The notes: generated by a model from the sequence alone, not told the origin. Shown: positions 22,409 through 33,107, counted from the first letter of the stretch. The stretch is 64,000 nt of DNA from Klebsiella sp. BIGb0407 (GCF_024807845.1 NZ_JANUEQ010000001.1:124001-188000), one strand, 5' to 3'. Numbers and translations are program-made.

Positions 22409-23455
22409 TCAGAACCGTGATTCAACGGCTGTAGCCAGTTTGTTCAGCAGGGTAACCGTATCATCCCAGTGCAGACAGGCATCAGTAATTGACTGACCAT
22501 AAACCAGCGCCTGACCTGCCACCATCGGCTGGCTGCCTTCTTCAAGAAAACTCTCCGCCATAATGCCTGCAATAGCCTTGGATCCATTAACTATTTGGGT
22601 ACAGACATCATCACAAACCGTCAGTTGCTGGCGATGTTTCTTCTGGCTATTTCCGTGGCTAAAATCAATCACCAAATGGGGTGCCAGCTGGTGCTCACTG
22701 AGCATGGCACAGGCAGCAGCAACATCCTCAGCATGGTAGTTAGGCTGTTTTCCTCCACGCATTATTACGTGTCCGTATGGGTTACCACTGGTCTGATAAA
22801 TTGTCATCTGACCCTGTTTATCCGGCGAGAGAAACATATGACTTGCCTGTGCTGCCCGGATAGCATCGATAGCAATACGGGTATTACCGTCGGTACCATT
22901 TTTAAAGCCTATCGGGCAGGAGAGAGCTGAGGCCATTTCACGGTGGATCTGACTCTCAGTTGTGCGGGCACCAATTGCGCCCCAGCTAATTAAATCCGCA
23001 ATATACTGACCGGTCACCATATCAAGAAACTCTGTTGCCGTGGGCAGACCAAGCTCATTGACAGCCAGTAATACACGGCGTGCCTGTTCCAGACCGTGGT
23101 TAATCCGGTAGCTGCCATTTAAATCCGGATCGGAAATTAAGCCTTTCCAGCCAACAACGGTGCGAGGTTTCTCAAAGTACGTCCGCATCACAATTTCTAA
23201 TCTGTCTTGGTACCGGCCACGTATGGCTGCAAGGCGACGAGCATAATCAATAGCGGCATCAGGATCGTGAATTGAGCAAGGACCGACAATAACCAGCAGA
23301 CGTGAATCCTGGCCACTGAGGATTTTTTCAATTCGCTTCCGGGAGTCAGTGATATGTTGCGCAACTGACTCAGAAAGAGGCTGGCGGGCTATCAGTTCAG
23401 CGGGCGTTATTAGGCTCTCAATACGAGCGGTACGTAATTCATCTGTCTTATGCAT
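22409..23455 (-). CDS. aroH: DAHP synthase, Trp-type
   Basis: A 348-residue class I 3-deoxy-D-arabino-heptulosonate 7-phosphate synthase, exactly the length of E. coli AroH. It joins PEP and erythrose 4-phosphate, the first step to aromatic amino acids. GPCSIHD, the KGLISDPDLNGS loop, GARTTESQ and DFSHGN are intact. Assignment as the tryptophan-regulated isozyme rests on gene position beside ppsR and on a TrpR-like operator upstream (23611-23628). Confidence 0.95.
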   Translation of the reverse strand: MHKTDELRTARIESLITPAELIARQPLSESVAQHITDSRKRIEKILSGQDSRLLVIVGPCSIHDPDAAIDYARRLAAIRGRYQDRLEIVMRTYFEKPRTVVGWKGLISDPDLNGSYRINHGLEQARRVLLAVNELGLPTATEFLDMVTGQYIADLISWGAIGARTTESQIHREMASALSCPIGFKNGTDGNTRIAIDAIRAAQASHMFLSPDKQGQMTIYQTSGNPYGHVIMRGGKQPNYHAEDVAAACAMLSEHQLAPHLVIDFSHGNSQKKHRQQLTVCDDVCTQIVNGSKAIAGIMAESFLEEGSQPMVAGQALVYGQSITDACLHWDDTVTLLNKLATAVESRF

Positions 23456-23610
23456 GATAATCTCAAAAATTTAGCTCTCTTTGTCGTTACCAGACAAAGA
23501 AGTGATGAGGATCACAATAGATGAAATCAATATGATTTCAATGTTTGTTTAAGCCCACGTAACAGATCCTCACAGTATTTTCAGAGTTTAGCACAGACGA
23601 ATGGTCTTTC

Positions 23611-23628
23611 GTACTAGCTTGTTAGTAC
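23611..23628 (-). promoter_or_regulatory. Trp repressor operator for aroH
   Basis: GTACTAGCTTGTTAGTAC is a near-perfect 18-bp palindrome with the CTAG/TTAG half-sites of TrpR operators. It lies 156 bases before aroH and overlaps the last codons of ppsR. It supports Trp control of aroH. Confidence 0.75.
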
Positions 23629-24455
23629 ATTCTGCGATTTAATCCCATGATATCGAGAATTTTAGTCGCCATCTCCTCAACGGAGTAATTGGTACTGTTC
23701 AGATAGCGGATTTGATTTTTTCGAAACAATGCCTCGACTTCTGCGACTTCCAGGCGGCACTGGCGCAATGAAGCGTAACGGCTGTTTTCACGGCGTTCTT
23801 CACGTATTGCAGCCAGCCGTTCAGGATCAATCGTCAGCCCAAAGAGTTTGGGTTGTAGCGCTTTGATAGCCGCCGGCAGATGCAGGTTATCCATATCATC
23901 TGCAATAAAAGGATAGTTAGCGGCCCGGATACCGAATTGCATCGCCAGATAGAGGCTGGTGGGTGTTTTGCCGCAGCGCGAGACCCCTAATAAAATGACC
24001 TGAGCCTGGTCCAGGTTGCGCAACGACACGCCATCATCATGCGCCAGGGTATAGTCGATGGCAGCAATGCGGGCATCATACTTGGTGATATTGCCGGGAT
24101 TCAGACCATGGGTACGATGCGCAACAGGGCTCGGATCCAGTTGTAACTCATTCTGTAGCGGTGCCACCAGAGCTTGCACGATATCCTGACAAAATCCTTC
24201 GCTTTGAATAATAATTTCCCGAATTCTGGGAATGACTATTGAATAAAATACCAAAGGGCGGATCCCTGTCACTTGATAAAGACCGTCGATTTGTTTTTTG
24301 ACTTCTTGCGCACGCGCCTCTGTTTCAACAAACGGCAGAGTGACGCTATTAATTGAGACAGGAAACTGCGACATGACCGCGTGGCCCAATACTTCAGAAG
24401 TAATGGCTGTGCCGTCAGAAATATAAAAGACGTGACGATCGACTTTGCTATCCAT
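23622..24455 (-). CDS. ppsR: PEP synthase regulatory protein (kinase/pyrophosphorylase)
   Basis: A 277-residue DUF299 protein, the E. coli length. It inactivates PEP synthase with ADP-dependent phosphorylation of a Thr and reactivates it by phosphate-dependent removal. The P-loop GVSRCGKT (about 157-164) and C-terminal NSTNYSVEE are present. It diverges from its target ppsA across a 355-base gap. Confidence 0.96.
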   Translation of the reverse strand: MDSKVDRHVFYISDGTAITSEVLGHAVMSQFPVSINSVTLPFVETEARAQEVKKQIDGLYQVTGIRPLVFYSIVIPRIREIIIQSEGFCQDIVQALVAPLQNELQLDPSPVAHRTHGLNPGNITKYDARIAAIDYTLAHDDGVSLRNLDQAQVILLGVSRCGKTPTSLYLAMQFGIRAANYPFIADDMDNLHLPAAIKALQPKLFGLTIDPERLAAIREERRENSRYASLRQCRLEVAEVEALFRKNQIRYLNSTNYSVEEMATKILDIMGLNRRMY

Positions 24456-24586
24456 AGAGAATCCCGGTGTATTAAAACGTTAATCACAGCATAAATGAAA
24501 ATGCGGGCCATACCAGAGGCATTCTGTTAAATCTCATTATTAATTTATCAGGTTCATTATTATTGGTATGAATGGTTCATTAATAA

Positions 24587-24602
24587 TGAAACTACTGTTT
24601 CA
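24587..24602. promoter_or_regulatory. Palindrome in the ppsR-ppsA intergenic region
   Basis: TGAAAC and GTTTCA flank TACT, and the symmetry extends by one A/T pair. The half-sites look like those of Cra (FruR), which activates ppsA in E. coli, but the spacing is four bases too wide for a normal Cra site. No other element was recognised in 24456-24810. Confidence 0.3.
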
Positions 24603-24810
24603 TTTATTTAGCGGTAAGCTATTTTCATTGAATATTTGATAATACTTTAAGAATCAGTGCGTTGTTGTGGTTACTGATTTATATGAAAATTTAAAATAAT
24701 TATTTTGCTTGAACGATTCACCGGTTTCTTTCTTACCCCGGAATATGTAAAGCTTATTAAGAAGTCTGGTGTTTCTTGTACCCATTCATTTTAAAAAAAG
24801 GATTGCTTCA

Positions 24811-27189
24811 ATGTCCAACCATGGTTCGTCACCGCTGGTACTTTGGTATAACCAACTCGGCATGAATGATGTAGACAGGGTCGGAGGCAAAAATGCCTCT
24901 CTGGGTGAAATGATTACAAACCTCTCGGGTATGGGTGTTTCCGTACCGAATGGTTTTGCGACTACTGCCGAGGCGTTTAATCAGTTCCTTGATCAAAGTG
25001 GTGTGAATCAACGTATTTATGAATTGCTGGATGTAACAGATATCGACGATATCAGTCAGCTGACTAAAGCCGGTGCTCAGATTCGCCAGTGGATTATTGA
25101 TACGCCGTTCCAGGCTGAACTTGAAACGGCAATCCGTGAAGCCTATCAGACACTTTCGTCTGATGATGGCCAGGCCTCATTTGCTGTACGCTCTTCTGCT
25201 ACGGCCGAAGATATGCCGGATGCCTCATTTGCCGGGCAGCAAGAAACATTCCTGAATGTTCAAGGTTTTGATGCAGTATTAGTCGCGGTCAAACACGTAT
25301 TTGCCTCGTTGTTTAATGACCGTGCTATCTCCTATCGTGTGCATCAGGGCTATGACCACCGCGGTGTTGCTTTGTCTGCGGGTGTGCAGCGTATGGTTCG
25401 TTCAGACCTCGCGTCATCGGGGGTGATGTTCTCCATCGATACCGAATCAGGTTTTGATCAGGTGGTATTTATTACCTCTGCCTGGGGACTCGGTGAAATG
25501 GTGGTGCAGGGTGCCGTTAACCCGGACGAATTCTACGTTCATAAACCGACCCTGGCGGCAGGTAAGCCTGCGGTTGTTCGCCGTACTATGGGGTCAAAAA
25601 AGATCCGCATGGTTTATGCTCCGACCCAGGAGCATGGCAAGCAAGTCCGTATTGAAGATGTACCAGAAGCAGACCGCGATCGTTTCTCTATCACTCAGGA
25701 AGAGATTCAGGAGCTGGCGGTCCAGGCGGTACAAATTGAAAAACACTATGGTCGCCCGATGGATATCGAGTGGGCCAAAGATGGCCATACCGGTAAATTA
25801 TTTATTGTCCAGGCGCGTCCGGAAACCGTACGCTCTCAAGGGCAAGTGATGGAACGCTACCAGCTACATGCCCAAGGTAATATTATCGCAGAAGGGCGTG
25901 CTATCGGCCACCGTATTGGCGCGGGTGTGGTTAAAGTTATTCATGATATCAGTGAGATGCATCGTATCGAACCCGGTGATGTACTGGTGACAGATATGAC
26001 CGACCCGGACTGGGAACCTATCATGAAAAAGGCTGCGGCGATTGTGACCAATCGCGGTGGGCGTACCTGCCACGCAGCCATTATTGCCCGTGAATTAGGG
26101 ATCCCGGCGGTAGTGGGCTGTGGGGATGCAACCGACAGGATCCGTGAAGGGCAGAGTGTCACCGTTTCCTGTGCTGAAGGTGATACCGGTTATGTCTACG
26201 GTGAAATTCTCGACTTTACTATCAAGAGCTCGACCGTTGATAAAATGCCTGAGTTACCACTGAAAATTATGATGAATATCGGTAACCCGGATCGCGCATT
26301 TGATTTTGCCTGCTTACCTAACGAAGGTGTCGGGCTGGCTCGTCTTGAGTTTATTATCAACCGCATGATTGGTGTCCATCCGCGCGCATTGCTGGAGTTT
26401 GACCAGCAGGAGCCGGCAATACAAAACGAAATTCGTGGACTGATGAAAGGCTATGACAGTCCGACTGAGTTCTATATCGGCCGTCTGACCGAAGGAATTG
26501 CCACACTGGGTGCCGCTTTCTGGCCAAAACGCGTTATCGTTCGTTTGTCTGATTTTAAATCAAACGAATATGCCAACCTGGTGGGCGGTGAGCGTTATGA
26601 GCCGGAAGAAGAGAACCCGATGTTAGGTTTCCGTGGTGCGGGTCGTTACGTTGCTGACAACTTCCGTGACTGCTTTGCGCTTGAATGTGAAGCCATGAAG
26701 CGGGTACGCAATGAGATGGGCTTAACGAACGTCGAAGTGATGGTACCCTTTGTTCGTACTGTCGCCCAGGCGAAGGCTGTGGTTGAAGAACTGGCACGTC
26801 AGGGGCTCAAACGCGGTGAGAACGACCTGAAACTGATTATGATGTGTGAAATCCCATCGAATGCGCTGCTTGCGGATCAATTCCTTGAGTACTTCGACGG
26901 TTTCTCCATTGGCTCAAACGATATGACACAGCTGACCCTGGGGCTGGATCGCGATTCGGGTGTGGTCTCTGAGTTGTTTGACGAGCGTAACGAAGCGGTT
27001 AAAGCGTTACTCTCCATGGCAATCAAAGCGGCGAAAAAACAAGGTAAATATGTCGGTATCTGTGGTCAGGGACCTTCTGATCATGAAGACTTTGCCGTCT
27101 GGCTGATGGAAGAGGGGATCGATAGTTTATCTCTGAATCCGGATACCGTGGTACAAACCTGGCTGAGTCTGGCTGAACAAGCTAAATAA
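24811..27189 (+). CDS. ppsA: Phosphoenolpyruvate synthase
   Basis: A 792-residue enzyme, the E. coli length, making PEP from pyruvate and ATP with AMP and phosphate as by-products. The N-terminal ATP-grasp domain has [21 protein letters not shown], the swivelling phospho-His domain has [15 protein letters not shown] (His about 421, Thr before it being the likely PpsR target) and the C-terminal PEP/pyruvate barrel has [12 protein letters not shown] and [15 protein letters not shown] at 24811 follows AAGGA and matches the family start; the in-frame upstream ATG is rejected. Confidence 0.97.
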   Translation: MSNHGSSPLVLWYNQLGMNDVDRVGGKNASLGEMITNLSGMGVSVPNGFATTAEAFNQFLDQSGVNQRIYELLDVTDIDDISQLTKAGAQIRQWIIDTPFQAELETAIREAYQTLSSDDGQASFAVRSSATAEDMPDASFAGQQETFLNVQGFDAVLVAVKHVFASLFNDRAISYRVHQGYDHRGVALSAGVQRMVRSDLASSGVMFSIDTESGFDQVVFITSAWGLGEMVVQGAVNPDEFYVHKPTLAAGKPAVVRRTMGSKKIRMVYAPTQEHGKQVRIEDVPEADRDRFSITQEEIQELAVQAVQIEKHYGRPMDIEWAKDGHTGKLFIVQARPETVRSQGQVMERYQLHAQGNIIAEGRAIGHRIGAGVVKVIHDISEMHRIEPGDVLVTDMTDPDWEPIMKKAAAIVTNRGGRTCHAAIIARELGIPAVVGCGDATDRIREGQSVTVSCAEGDTGYVYGEILDFTIKSSTVDKMPELPLKIMMNIGNPDRAFDFACLPNEGVGLARLEFIINRMIGVHPRALLEFDQQEPAIQNEIRGLMKGYDSPTEFYIGRLTEGIATLGAAFWPKRVIVRLSDFKSNEYANLVGGERYEPEEENPMLGFRGAGRYVADNFRDCFALECEAMKRVRNEMGLTNVEVMVPFVRTVAQAKAVVEELARQGLKRGENDLKLIMMCEIPSNALLADQFLEYFDGFSIGSNDMTQLTLGLDRDSGVVSELFDERNEAVKALLSMAIKAAKKQGKYVGICGQGPSDHEDFAVWLMEEGIDSLSLNPDTVVQTWLSLAEQAK

Positions 27190-27198
27190 CCCCATCCC

Positions 27199-27236
27199 AT
27201 CCCCCCTGGAACTAAAAATCCACGGGGGATTTTTTT
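27199..27236 (+). terminator. Terminator of ppsA
   Basis: A 12-position stem (27199-27210 with 27219-27230, one C-C mismatch) around an A-rich loop is followed by six T residues. Confidence 0.85.
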
Positions 27237-27263
27237 GTCTCATCATTTCCCTGAACGACATCC

Positions 27264-27366
27264 AAAAAAAAGCCCATCTTAGAGATGGGCAAAGACTACA
27301 CAGCAATTCTTTAGAGGGTAACGTCTGAACGCTTATTGCGTCTGAGGAGGTTGCATTTGCTATACC
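27264..27366 (-). ncRNA. rprA: Small regulatory RNA RprA
   Basis: On the minus strand GAATTGCTG, TGTAGTCTTTGCCCATCT and the terminator hairpin GCCCATCT / GATGGGC with eight T residues match the 3' end of E. coli RprA almost base for base. RprA is an Hfq-dependent RNA that opens the rpoS leader under envelope stress. It lies just downstream of ydiK, as in E. coli. The 5' end near 27366 is set by length (about 103 versus 106 nt) and by a CTAGTAT -10-like box just upstream. The 5' half shows little match to E. coli. Confidence 0.8.
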
Positions 27367-27491
27367 TCGATACTAGGTTTTCATCCGCACAGCGTCATTC
27401 AGATTCATCCCAATCGGGAATAAGAGACTGCACAGAATGTTAATGTCATCACAAAAATAACCTTAAACATCCTAATGCTTTGTCTCATTAA

Positions 27492-28613
27492 TTATTTATC
27501 CTCTGAATCTGCTGCTGAACTCTCTTCAATACGTTCGATCACTTCATGAGGCGGTTCGTGAGGCTCGGGCACTTCATCCATCCAGACCGCGACGAGTCGG
27601 TAAGAAACGGCGAGTAACATCGGGCCGATGAACAAACCAATCATACCAAAAGCTATCAGGCCACCGATAACACCACAGAGGATAAGTATAATGGGCAGAT
27701 CGGCACCCATTTTGATCAGTGCCGGACGAAGTACGTTGTCCATGGTGCCCACTACACAGGCCCATACCAGTAACACAGTTCCCCAGGTAGCGTCACCGCT
27801 CCAGTAAAGCCAGATGATGGCGGGAATGAGCACCAGTAACGGACCTATCTGAACCAGGCAGCAAAGGATCATCACGACGGTTAACAAAGAGGCAAACGGA
27901 ATACCCGCTACTGCAAGACCGATACCGCCTAAAATACCCTGAGCAAGCGCTGTGACAACGACACCCAGTGCGACCGCACGGATAGCCTGACTGGCAAGAA
28001 TAACGGCGGCATCACCTCTTCTCGGTGCGAGGCGAGCGGCAAAATGACGCAGACTGTAGCCAATACTTTCGCCCTTGGCATAGAGCACGATACTGAACAA
28101 CAGCATTAAGCCCAGGTGGATAAATAAGCTGCCGATTTGTACCGCTTGATTTAAAAACCAAGTGGTGGTGATACCCACATAAGGTTTTACCTTATCAAAA
28201 AGCGCATTGCCGCCACTGTTTAAGATGTTATTCCACAGGTTGTATAAATTGTCGCCAACCAACGGAACACTTTGTAGCCACTCAAAGGTCGGCAGGACAA
28301 AATGACCTTCTTTTGCCCATTCAATAATCGGGCCACTGTTGACCACCAGGCTGTTCGCGAGTAGCGAGATAGGAATAACAAAAATCATGATAAGCAGTAG
28401 CATCATGACGATGACGGCAGGAATGCGTTTGCCCCATAAAATACGTTCAATTTTGATCAACAGAGGCCAGGAGGCGATAACTATCGTTCCGGCCCATGCC
28501 AGCCCCAGTAGGAACGGATTGATTATCCAGATACAGGCGACAATCATCAATGAGATACATAAAACAGAGAGGATAATCCGCAGAAGATCCTCAGTCGGAC
28601 TGGCTTTAACCAT
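27492..28613 (-). CDS. ydiK: AI-2E family transporter YdiK
   Basis: A 373-residue inner-membrane protein with about eight membrane segments, of the AI-2 exporter (TqsA/YdiK/PerM) family. The family core GVVTALAQGILGGIGLAVAG and the C-terminal VIGGLIAFGMIGLFIGP are present, with an acidic tail (PEPHEPPHEVIERIEE). The substrate of YdiK is not known. It diverges from ydiJ, and a weak PurR site lies between them; in E. coli ydiK belongs to the PurR regulon. Confidence 0.9.
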   Translation of the reverse strand: MVKASPTEDLLRIILSVLCISLMIVACIWIINPFLLGLAWAGTIVIASWPLLIKIERILWGKRIPAVIVMMLLLIMIFVIPISLLANSLVVNSGPIIEWAKEGHFVLPTFEWLQSVPLVGDNLYNLWNNILNSGGNALFDKVKPYVGITTTWFLNQAVQIGSLFIHLGLMLLFSIVLYAKGESIGYSLRHFAARLAPRRGDAAVILASQAIRAVALGVVVTALAQGILGGIGLAVAGIPFASLLTVVMILCCLVQIGPLLVLIPAIIWLYWSGDATWGTVLLVWACVVGTMDNVLRPALIKMGADLPIILILCGVIGGLIAFGMIGLFIGPMLLAVSYRLVAVWMDEVPEPHEPPHEVIERIEESSAADSEDK

Positions 28614-28767
28614 GGAATAATCACCTTAATAAACAGCAAGAACGTTCAAACAACGTTAGCAGAGAACACAGCGATGGTGCATTTTATCGAGCGTTAACAA
28701 GCGTCTTGAGCAATTTTTTATCGTAAATAACTGCCGCAACTTTTAAAAAAATATGCTAAAAAAAGAG

Positions 28768-28783
28768 ACGCAAACGATAACTT
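28768..28783. promoter_or_regulatory. Possible PurR site between ydiK and ydiJ
   Basis: ACGCAAACGATAACTT keeps the left half of the PUR box (ACGCAAACG) but misses three of the right-half bases. The E. coli ydiK promoter is PurR-controlled, which raises the odds. Confidence 0.4.
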
Positions 28784-28813
28784 ACAACTACCAGAAACAG
28801 GGTCGGCTCATCA

Positions 28814-31800
28814 ATGATCCCACAAATTTCTCAAGCACCGGGCGTCGAACAGACGGTGCTCAATTTTTTGCAGGTACTGGAGCAGCAAGGTTTTACAGGC
28901 GATAGCGCTACTCGCTATGCAGATCGTTTAACCATGGCAACGGACAACAGTATCTATCAACTGCTACCCGATGCGATAGTCTTTCCTCGTTCGACTGATG
29001 ACGTAGCGTTAATTACCCGAATCGCGAATCAACCGGCGTTTAAGTCACTGATTTTTACCCCGCGCGGTGGCGGAACCGGGACGAACGGCCAGGCGCTTAA
29101 TCGCGGCATTGTGGTCGATATGTCCCGCTATATGAATCGTATTCTGGAGATTAATCCAGAAGAGGGTTGGGTGAGAGTTGAGGCTGGGGTTATCAAAGAT
29201 CAGCTCAATCAATATCTTAAGCCCTATGGTTATTTTTTTGCTCCTGAGCTCTCAACCAGCAACCGGGCAACGCTTGGTGGCATGATTAATACTGATGCAT
29301 CCGGGCAGGGTTCACTGGTCTATGGTAAAACCTCTGACCATGTGCTGGGGGTTAAAGCGGTATTAATGGGGGGCGATATTCTTGATACCCATTCCATGCC
29401 AACAGAACTTGCTGAAGCTAAGGGTCTGGAAGACGGCACAGTCGGACATATCTATCATACTGTGTTGACGCGATGTCGTGAACGACGTCAACTGATCATC
29501 GATAAATTCCCGAAACTCAATCGCTTTCTCACCGGCTACGATTTACGTCACGTCTTTGACGACCAGCTGTCTCAGTTTGACTTAACGCGTATTCTGACCG
29601 GTTCGGAAGGAACGCTGGCGTTTATCACCGAAGCTAAGCTCGATATTACCCGTCTACCTAAAGCCCGCTGCCTGGTAAACGTCAAATATGACTCGTTTAA
29701 CTCAGCCCTGCGTAATGCTCCCTTTATGGTTGAGGCGCGCGCCTTGTCAGTTGAGACGGTTGATTCCACGGTACTGAATCTTGCCCGGGAAGATATTGTC
29801 TGGCACTCCGTCAGTCAGCTGATCACCGATATCCCGGGTAAAGAAATGCTCGGTCTGAATATCGTGGAGTTTGCGGGTGATGATGTCGCACTAATCGAAC
29901 AGCAAGTCAGTGCGCTCTGTGCGCGTTTAGACCGCCTGATAGCGAGTGAGGAGGGCGGTGTTATTGGCTGGCAAGTTTGTCAGCAACTGGCCGATATTGA
30001 GCGCATCTACGCGATGCGTAAAAAAGCAGTCGGGCTATTGGGCAATGCGAAAGGTGCGGCGAAACCTATTCCTTTTGCGGAAGATACCTGTGTGCCTCCT
30101 CAGCATCTGGCTGACTATATTGTAGAGTTCCGCGCCTTGTTAGACAGTCATAACCTCAGCTATGGCATGTTCGGCCACGTTGATGCCGGCGTTTTACATG
30201 TGCGCCCGGCACTGGATATGTGCGACCCTCAGCAAGAAATTCTGATGAAAAGCCTCTCAGATGAAGTCGTGGCTCTGACGGCGAAATATGGCGGATTACT
30301 TTGGGGAGAACACGGTAAAGGTTTTCGTGCTGAGTACAGCCCGGCATTTTTCGGCGAAACTTTGTATGAAGAACTCTGTCGAATTAAAGCCGCTTTTGAC
30401 CCGGATAACCGCCTGAATCCAGGAAAAATTTGCCAGCCGTACGGCAGCGATGCGCCGATGATGCAGGTGGATGCTGCTAAGCGCGGGACCTACGACAGAC
30501 AGATCCCGGTCAATGTTCGCAGCTCCTGGCGTGGTGCGATGGAATGTAACGGTAACGGCTTGTGCTTTAACTTTGACGTGAAAAGCCCAATGTGCCCGTC
30601 AATGAAAATCACCAGCAACCGCCTGCACTCCCCGAAAGGCCGTGCCACGCTAACCCGTGAATGGCTGCGCATGCTGTCTGAACAAGGCGTCGACCCACTT
30701 AAACTTGAACAACAGTTGCCTGAGCGTAATACCAGCCTGCGATCGTTGATAGTGAGAACACGCAATAGCTGGCGAGCCCGTAAAGGCGTCTATGACTTTT
30801 CCCACGAAGTAAAAGAGTCGATGTCAGGCTGTCTGGCCTGTAAAGCCTGTTCCACACAGTGTCCGATTAAAATTGATGTTCCGGCATTCCGTTCGCGTTT
30901 TTTACAGCTCTATCACACCCGCTATCTGCGTCCTGCACGGGATCATTTGATGGCGAATGTTGAGCTATATGCACCGTTAATGGCTAAGACACCGAAAATG
31001 TTTAACTTCTTTATGCGCCAGTCCTGGGTGCAAAAGTTATCAGAAAAACATGTCGGGCTCGTCGACTTACCTTTGCTATCGGCGCCAAGTTTAAAGCAGC
31101 AACTGGTGGGACACCGCTCAGCGAATACCACACTTGAGCAACTTGAGCGCTTAAGCCCCGCACAGCGTGGGAAAACAGTACTGGTGGTACAAGATCCTTT
31201 TACCAGTTTCTATGATGCCAAAGTGGTGGCTGATTTTATCAAGCTCGCGGATAAACTAGGTTTTGAACCCGTAGTGCTCCCTTTCTCTCCCAACGGTAAA
31301 GCGCAGCATGTGAAAGGGTTTTTGAAACGCTTTGCACGCACGGCCAGTAAAACCTCCGAAGTGCTTAACCGTATTTCTCGTCTGGGTATGCCGATGGTCG
31401 GTGTCGATCCCGCGCTGGTACTGTGCTATCGCGATGAGTATCAGCAAGCTCTGGGCGAGGCCCGCGGTGAGTTTCAGGTGCAACTGGTGCATGAGTGGTT
31501 GCAGGCCGTGCTGGATAAATCAGCCGCTTCTGCTGCGCAGGGAGAGTCCTGGTACTTATTTGGCCATTGCACTGAAACAACAGCCTTGCCGACCTCAACC
31601 GGACAGTGGAGCGGTATTTTTGCCCACTTTGGTGCGAAGCTTGAATCGGTCAGTGTCGGATGCTGTGGCATGGCTGGGACCTACGGACATGAAACGCTTA
31701 ATCACGCTAATTCCCGGGGAATTTATGCGCTTTCCTGGCAGCAGTCGATACAACATTTGCCGCAACAGCGCTGTTTGTCGACTGGATACTCTTGCCGCAG

Positions 31801-31870
31801 TCAGGTGAAACGAATAGAAGGGCAGGCTATCCGCCATCCGTTACAGGCGCTTCTGGAGATTATTGGATGA
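28814..31870 (+). CDS. ydiJ: D-2-hydroxyglutarate dehydrogenase-type FAD/Fe-S oxidoreductase
   Basis: A 1018-residue protein, the E. coli YdiJ length. The N-terminal FAD_binding_4 domain has TPRGGGTGTNGQ (about 75-86), then the FAD-linked oxidase C-terminal domain, a 4Fe-4S region with CLACKACSTQCPIKIDVP (about 672-689) and a C-terminal Cys-rich half with CCGMAGTYG. YdiJ enzymes oxidise D-2-hydroxyglutarate to 2-oxoglutarate and pass electrons on. The stop overlaps the menI start by 4 bases (ATGA). Confidence 0.95.
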   Translation: MIPQISQAPGVEQTVLNFLQVLEQQGFTGDSATRYADRLTMATDNSIYQLLPDAIVFPRSTDDVALITRIANQPAFKSLIFTPRGGGTGTNGQALNRGIVVDMSRYMNRILEINPEEGWVRVEAGVIKDQLNQYLKPYGYFFAPELSTSNRATLGGMINTDASGQGSLVYGKTSDHVLGVKAVLMGGDILDTHSMPTELAEAKGLEDGTVGHIYHTVLTRCRERRQLIIDKFPKLNRFLTGYDLRHVFDDQLSQFDLTRILTGSEGTLAFITEAKLDITRLPKARCLVNVKYDSFNSALRNAPFMVEARALSVETVDSTVLNLAREDIVWHSVSQLITDIPGKEMLGLNIVEFAGDDVALIEQQVSALCARLDRLIASEEGGVIGWQVCQQLADIERIYAMRKKAVGLLGNAKGAAKPIPFAEDTCVPPQHLADYIVEFRALLDSHNLSYGMFGHVDAGVLHVRPALDMCDPQQEILMKSLSDEVVALTAKYGGLLWGEHGKGFRAEYSPAFFGETLYEELCRIKAAFDPDNRLNPGKICQPYGSDAPMMQVDAAKRGTYDRQIPVNVRSSWRGAMECNGNGLCFNFDVKSPMCPSMKITSNRLHSPKGRATLTREWLRMLSEQGVDPLKLEQQLPERNTSLRSLIVRTRNSWRARKGVYDFSHEVKESMSGCLACKACSTQCPIKIDVPAFRSRFLQLYHTRYLRPARDHLMANVELYAPLMAKTPKMFNFFMRQSWVQKLSEKHVGLVDLPLLSAPSLKQQLVGHRSANTTLEQLERLSPAQRGKTVLVVQDPFTSFYDAKVVADFIKLADKLGFEPVVLPFSPNGKAQHVKGFLKRFARTASKTSEVLNRISRLGMPMVGVDPALVLCYRDEYQQALGEARGEFQVQLVHEWLQAVLDKSAASAAQGESWYLFGHCTETTALPTSTGQWSGIFAHFGAKLESVSVGCCGMAGTYGHETLNHANSRGIYALSWQQSIQHLPQQRCLSTGYSCRSQVKRIEGQAIRHPLQALLEIIG

Positions 31871-32277
31871 TCTGGCGACGTGAAGTGACGCTCGAGCAAA
31901 TTAATACCATGAGTAAAAATAACATGGTGGGTCATCTGGGCATTGAGGTGACTCGGTTTACTGCCGACGAACTGGAAGCGACTATGCCGGTGGATGAACG
32001 GACACGTCAGCCTTTTGGTTTATTACACGGTGGTGCTTCAGTGGTGCTGGCAGAAACGCTGGGATCGATTGCGGGATACTTATGCACTGAAGGCGAACAA
32101 AAAGTCGTGGGTGTTGAGGTGAATGCCAGTCATCTTCGTTCTGCGCGTGAAGGGTTGGTTCGTGGGGTTTGCCGCGCTATCCATGTTGGCCGGCGGAACC
32201 AGGTATGGCAAATCGATATCTATAATTCGCAGGGACAGATCTGCTGTGCAGCAAGGCTGACTACCGCGGTTATCTAG
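31867..32277 (+). CDS. menI: 1,4-dihydroxy-2-naphthoyl-CoA hydrolase
   Basis: A 136-residue hotdog-fold thioesterase, the E. coli MenI length. The motif FGLLHGGASVVLAETLGS carries the catalytic Glu of this family. It releases DHNA from its CoA ester in menaquinone synthesis. ATG 31867 overlaps the ydiJ stop and gives the family N-terminus MIWRRE; a longer frame from within ydiJ is rejected. In E. coli ydiH, sufABCDSE and ldtE follow; none does here. Confidence 0.95.
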   Translation: MIWRREVTLEQINTMSKNNMVGHLGIEVTRFTADELEATMPVDERTRQPFGLLHGGASVVLAETLGSIAGYLCTEGEQKVVGVEVNASHLRSAREGLVRGVCRAIHVGRRNQVWQIDIYNSQGQICCAARLTTAVI

Positions 32278-32452
32278 AAATTGGGCACTCGCTGTCACTT
32301 AGCCGTGATGGTGAGGCCTGTTTAAGGCTCTGGCATTGATACTACGGGTTTTTTACAGCGAACTGACCTAATGGCCTGCCTCGGCTTATTTTCTCTCTCA
32401 GAGCGTCTTCTGGAAGCTTTTGAAGGGTAGTGCTAAATGGGGGAGTAACAGG

Positions 32453-32485
32453 CAAAAAAAATGGCGCACAATGTGCGCCATTTTC
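32453..32485 (-). terminator. Terminator of lpp
   Basis: On the minus strand a stem built on TGGCGCACA / TGTGCGCCA is followed by eight T residues. It lies 13 bases after the lpp stop. Confidence 0.93.
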
Positions 32486-32497
32486 ATCAAGTTACTC

Positions 32498-32746
<249 letters not shown>

Positions 32747-32778
32747 CTAGATTGAGTTAATCTCCATGTAGCCTTATA

Positions 32779-32806
32779 AGTATTACACAAAGTTTTTTAT
32801 GTTGAG
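32779..32806 (-). promoter_or_regulatory. lpp promoter
   Basis: The minus strand reads CTCAAC, a spacer with AAAAAACTTTG, then TAATACT, nearly the same as the strong E. coli lpp promoter, and the 5' leader through GGAGATTAACTCAATCTAGA is also conserved. The rest of 32807-33107 shows no gene. Confidence 0.88.
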
Positions 32807-33107
32807 AATAAATTTTTCCGGATAATGCATTTAAAGTCGATCGTTCGCTCAAAGAAGCATCGAAAATGGAGTTGCAAGCGAAAAAATGACGCTTTGTATA
32901 AGAAAAGTCTCATTAAAAAAACGCCGTTAAATTAAAACAGGCAGTACTTTTTTATTTGGACGTTCAAAAAGAGAGTGACGGGATAAAATGAATTGCCGAA
33001 AAGCTGCTCTCAAAAAAATAATCTGCTTTTAATCAGGGTGCAACAAATTTATCTTTTGCCCCTGGTTCTTACCTTCACATTGTGCAATATGTCAGATAAC
33101 AGACAAT

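Noticed and set aside
31332..31808. 158-residue frame inside ydiJ
   Set aside because: ydiJ is complete at the family length and covers it entirely.
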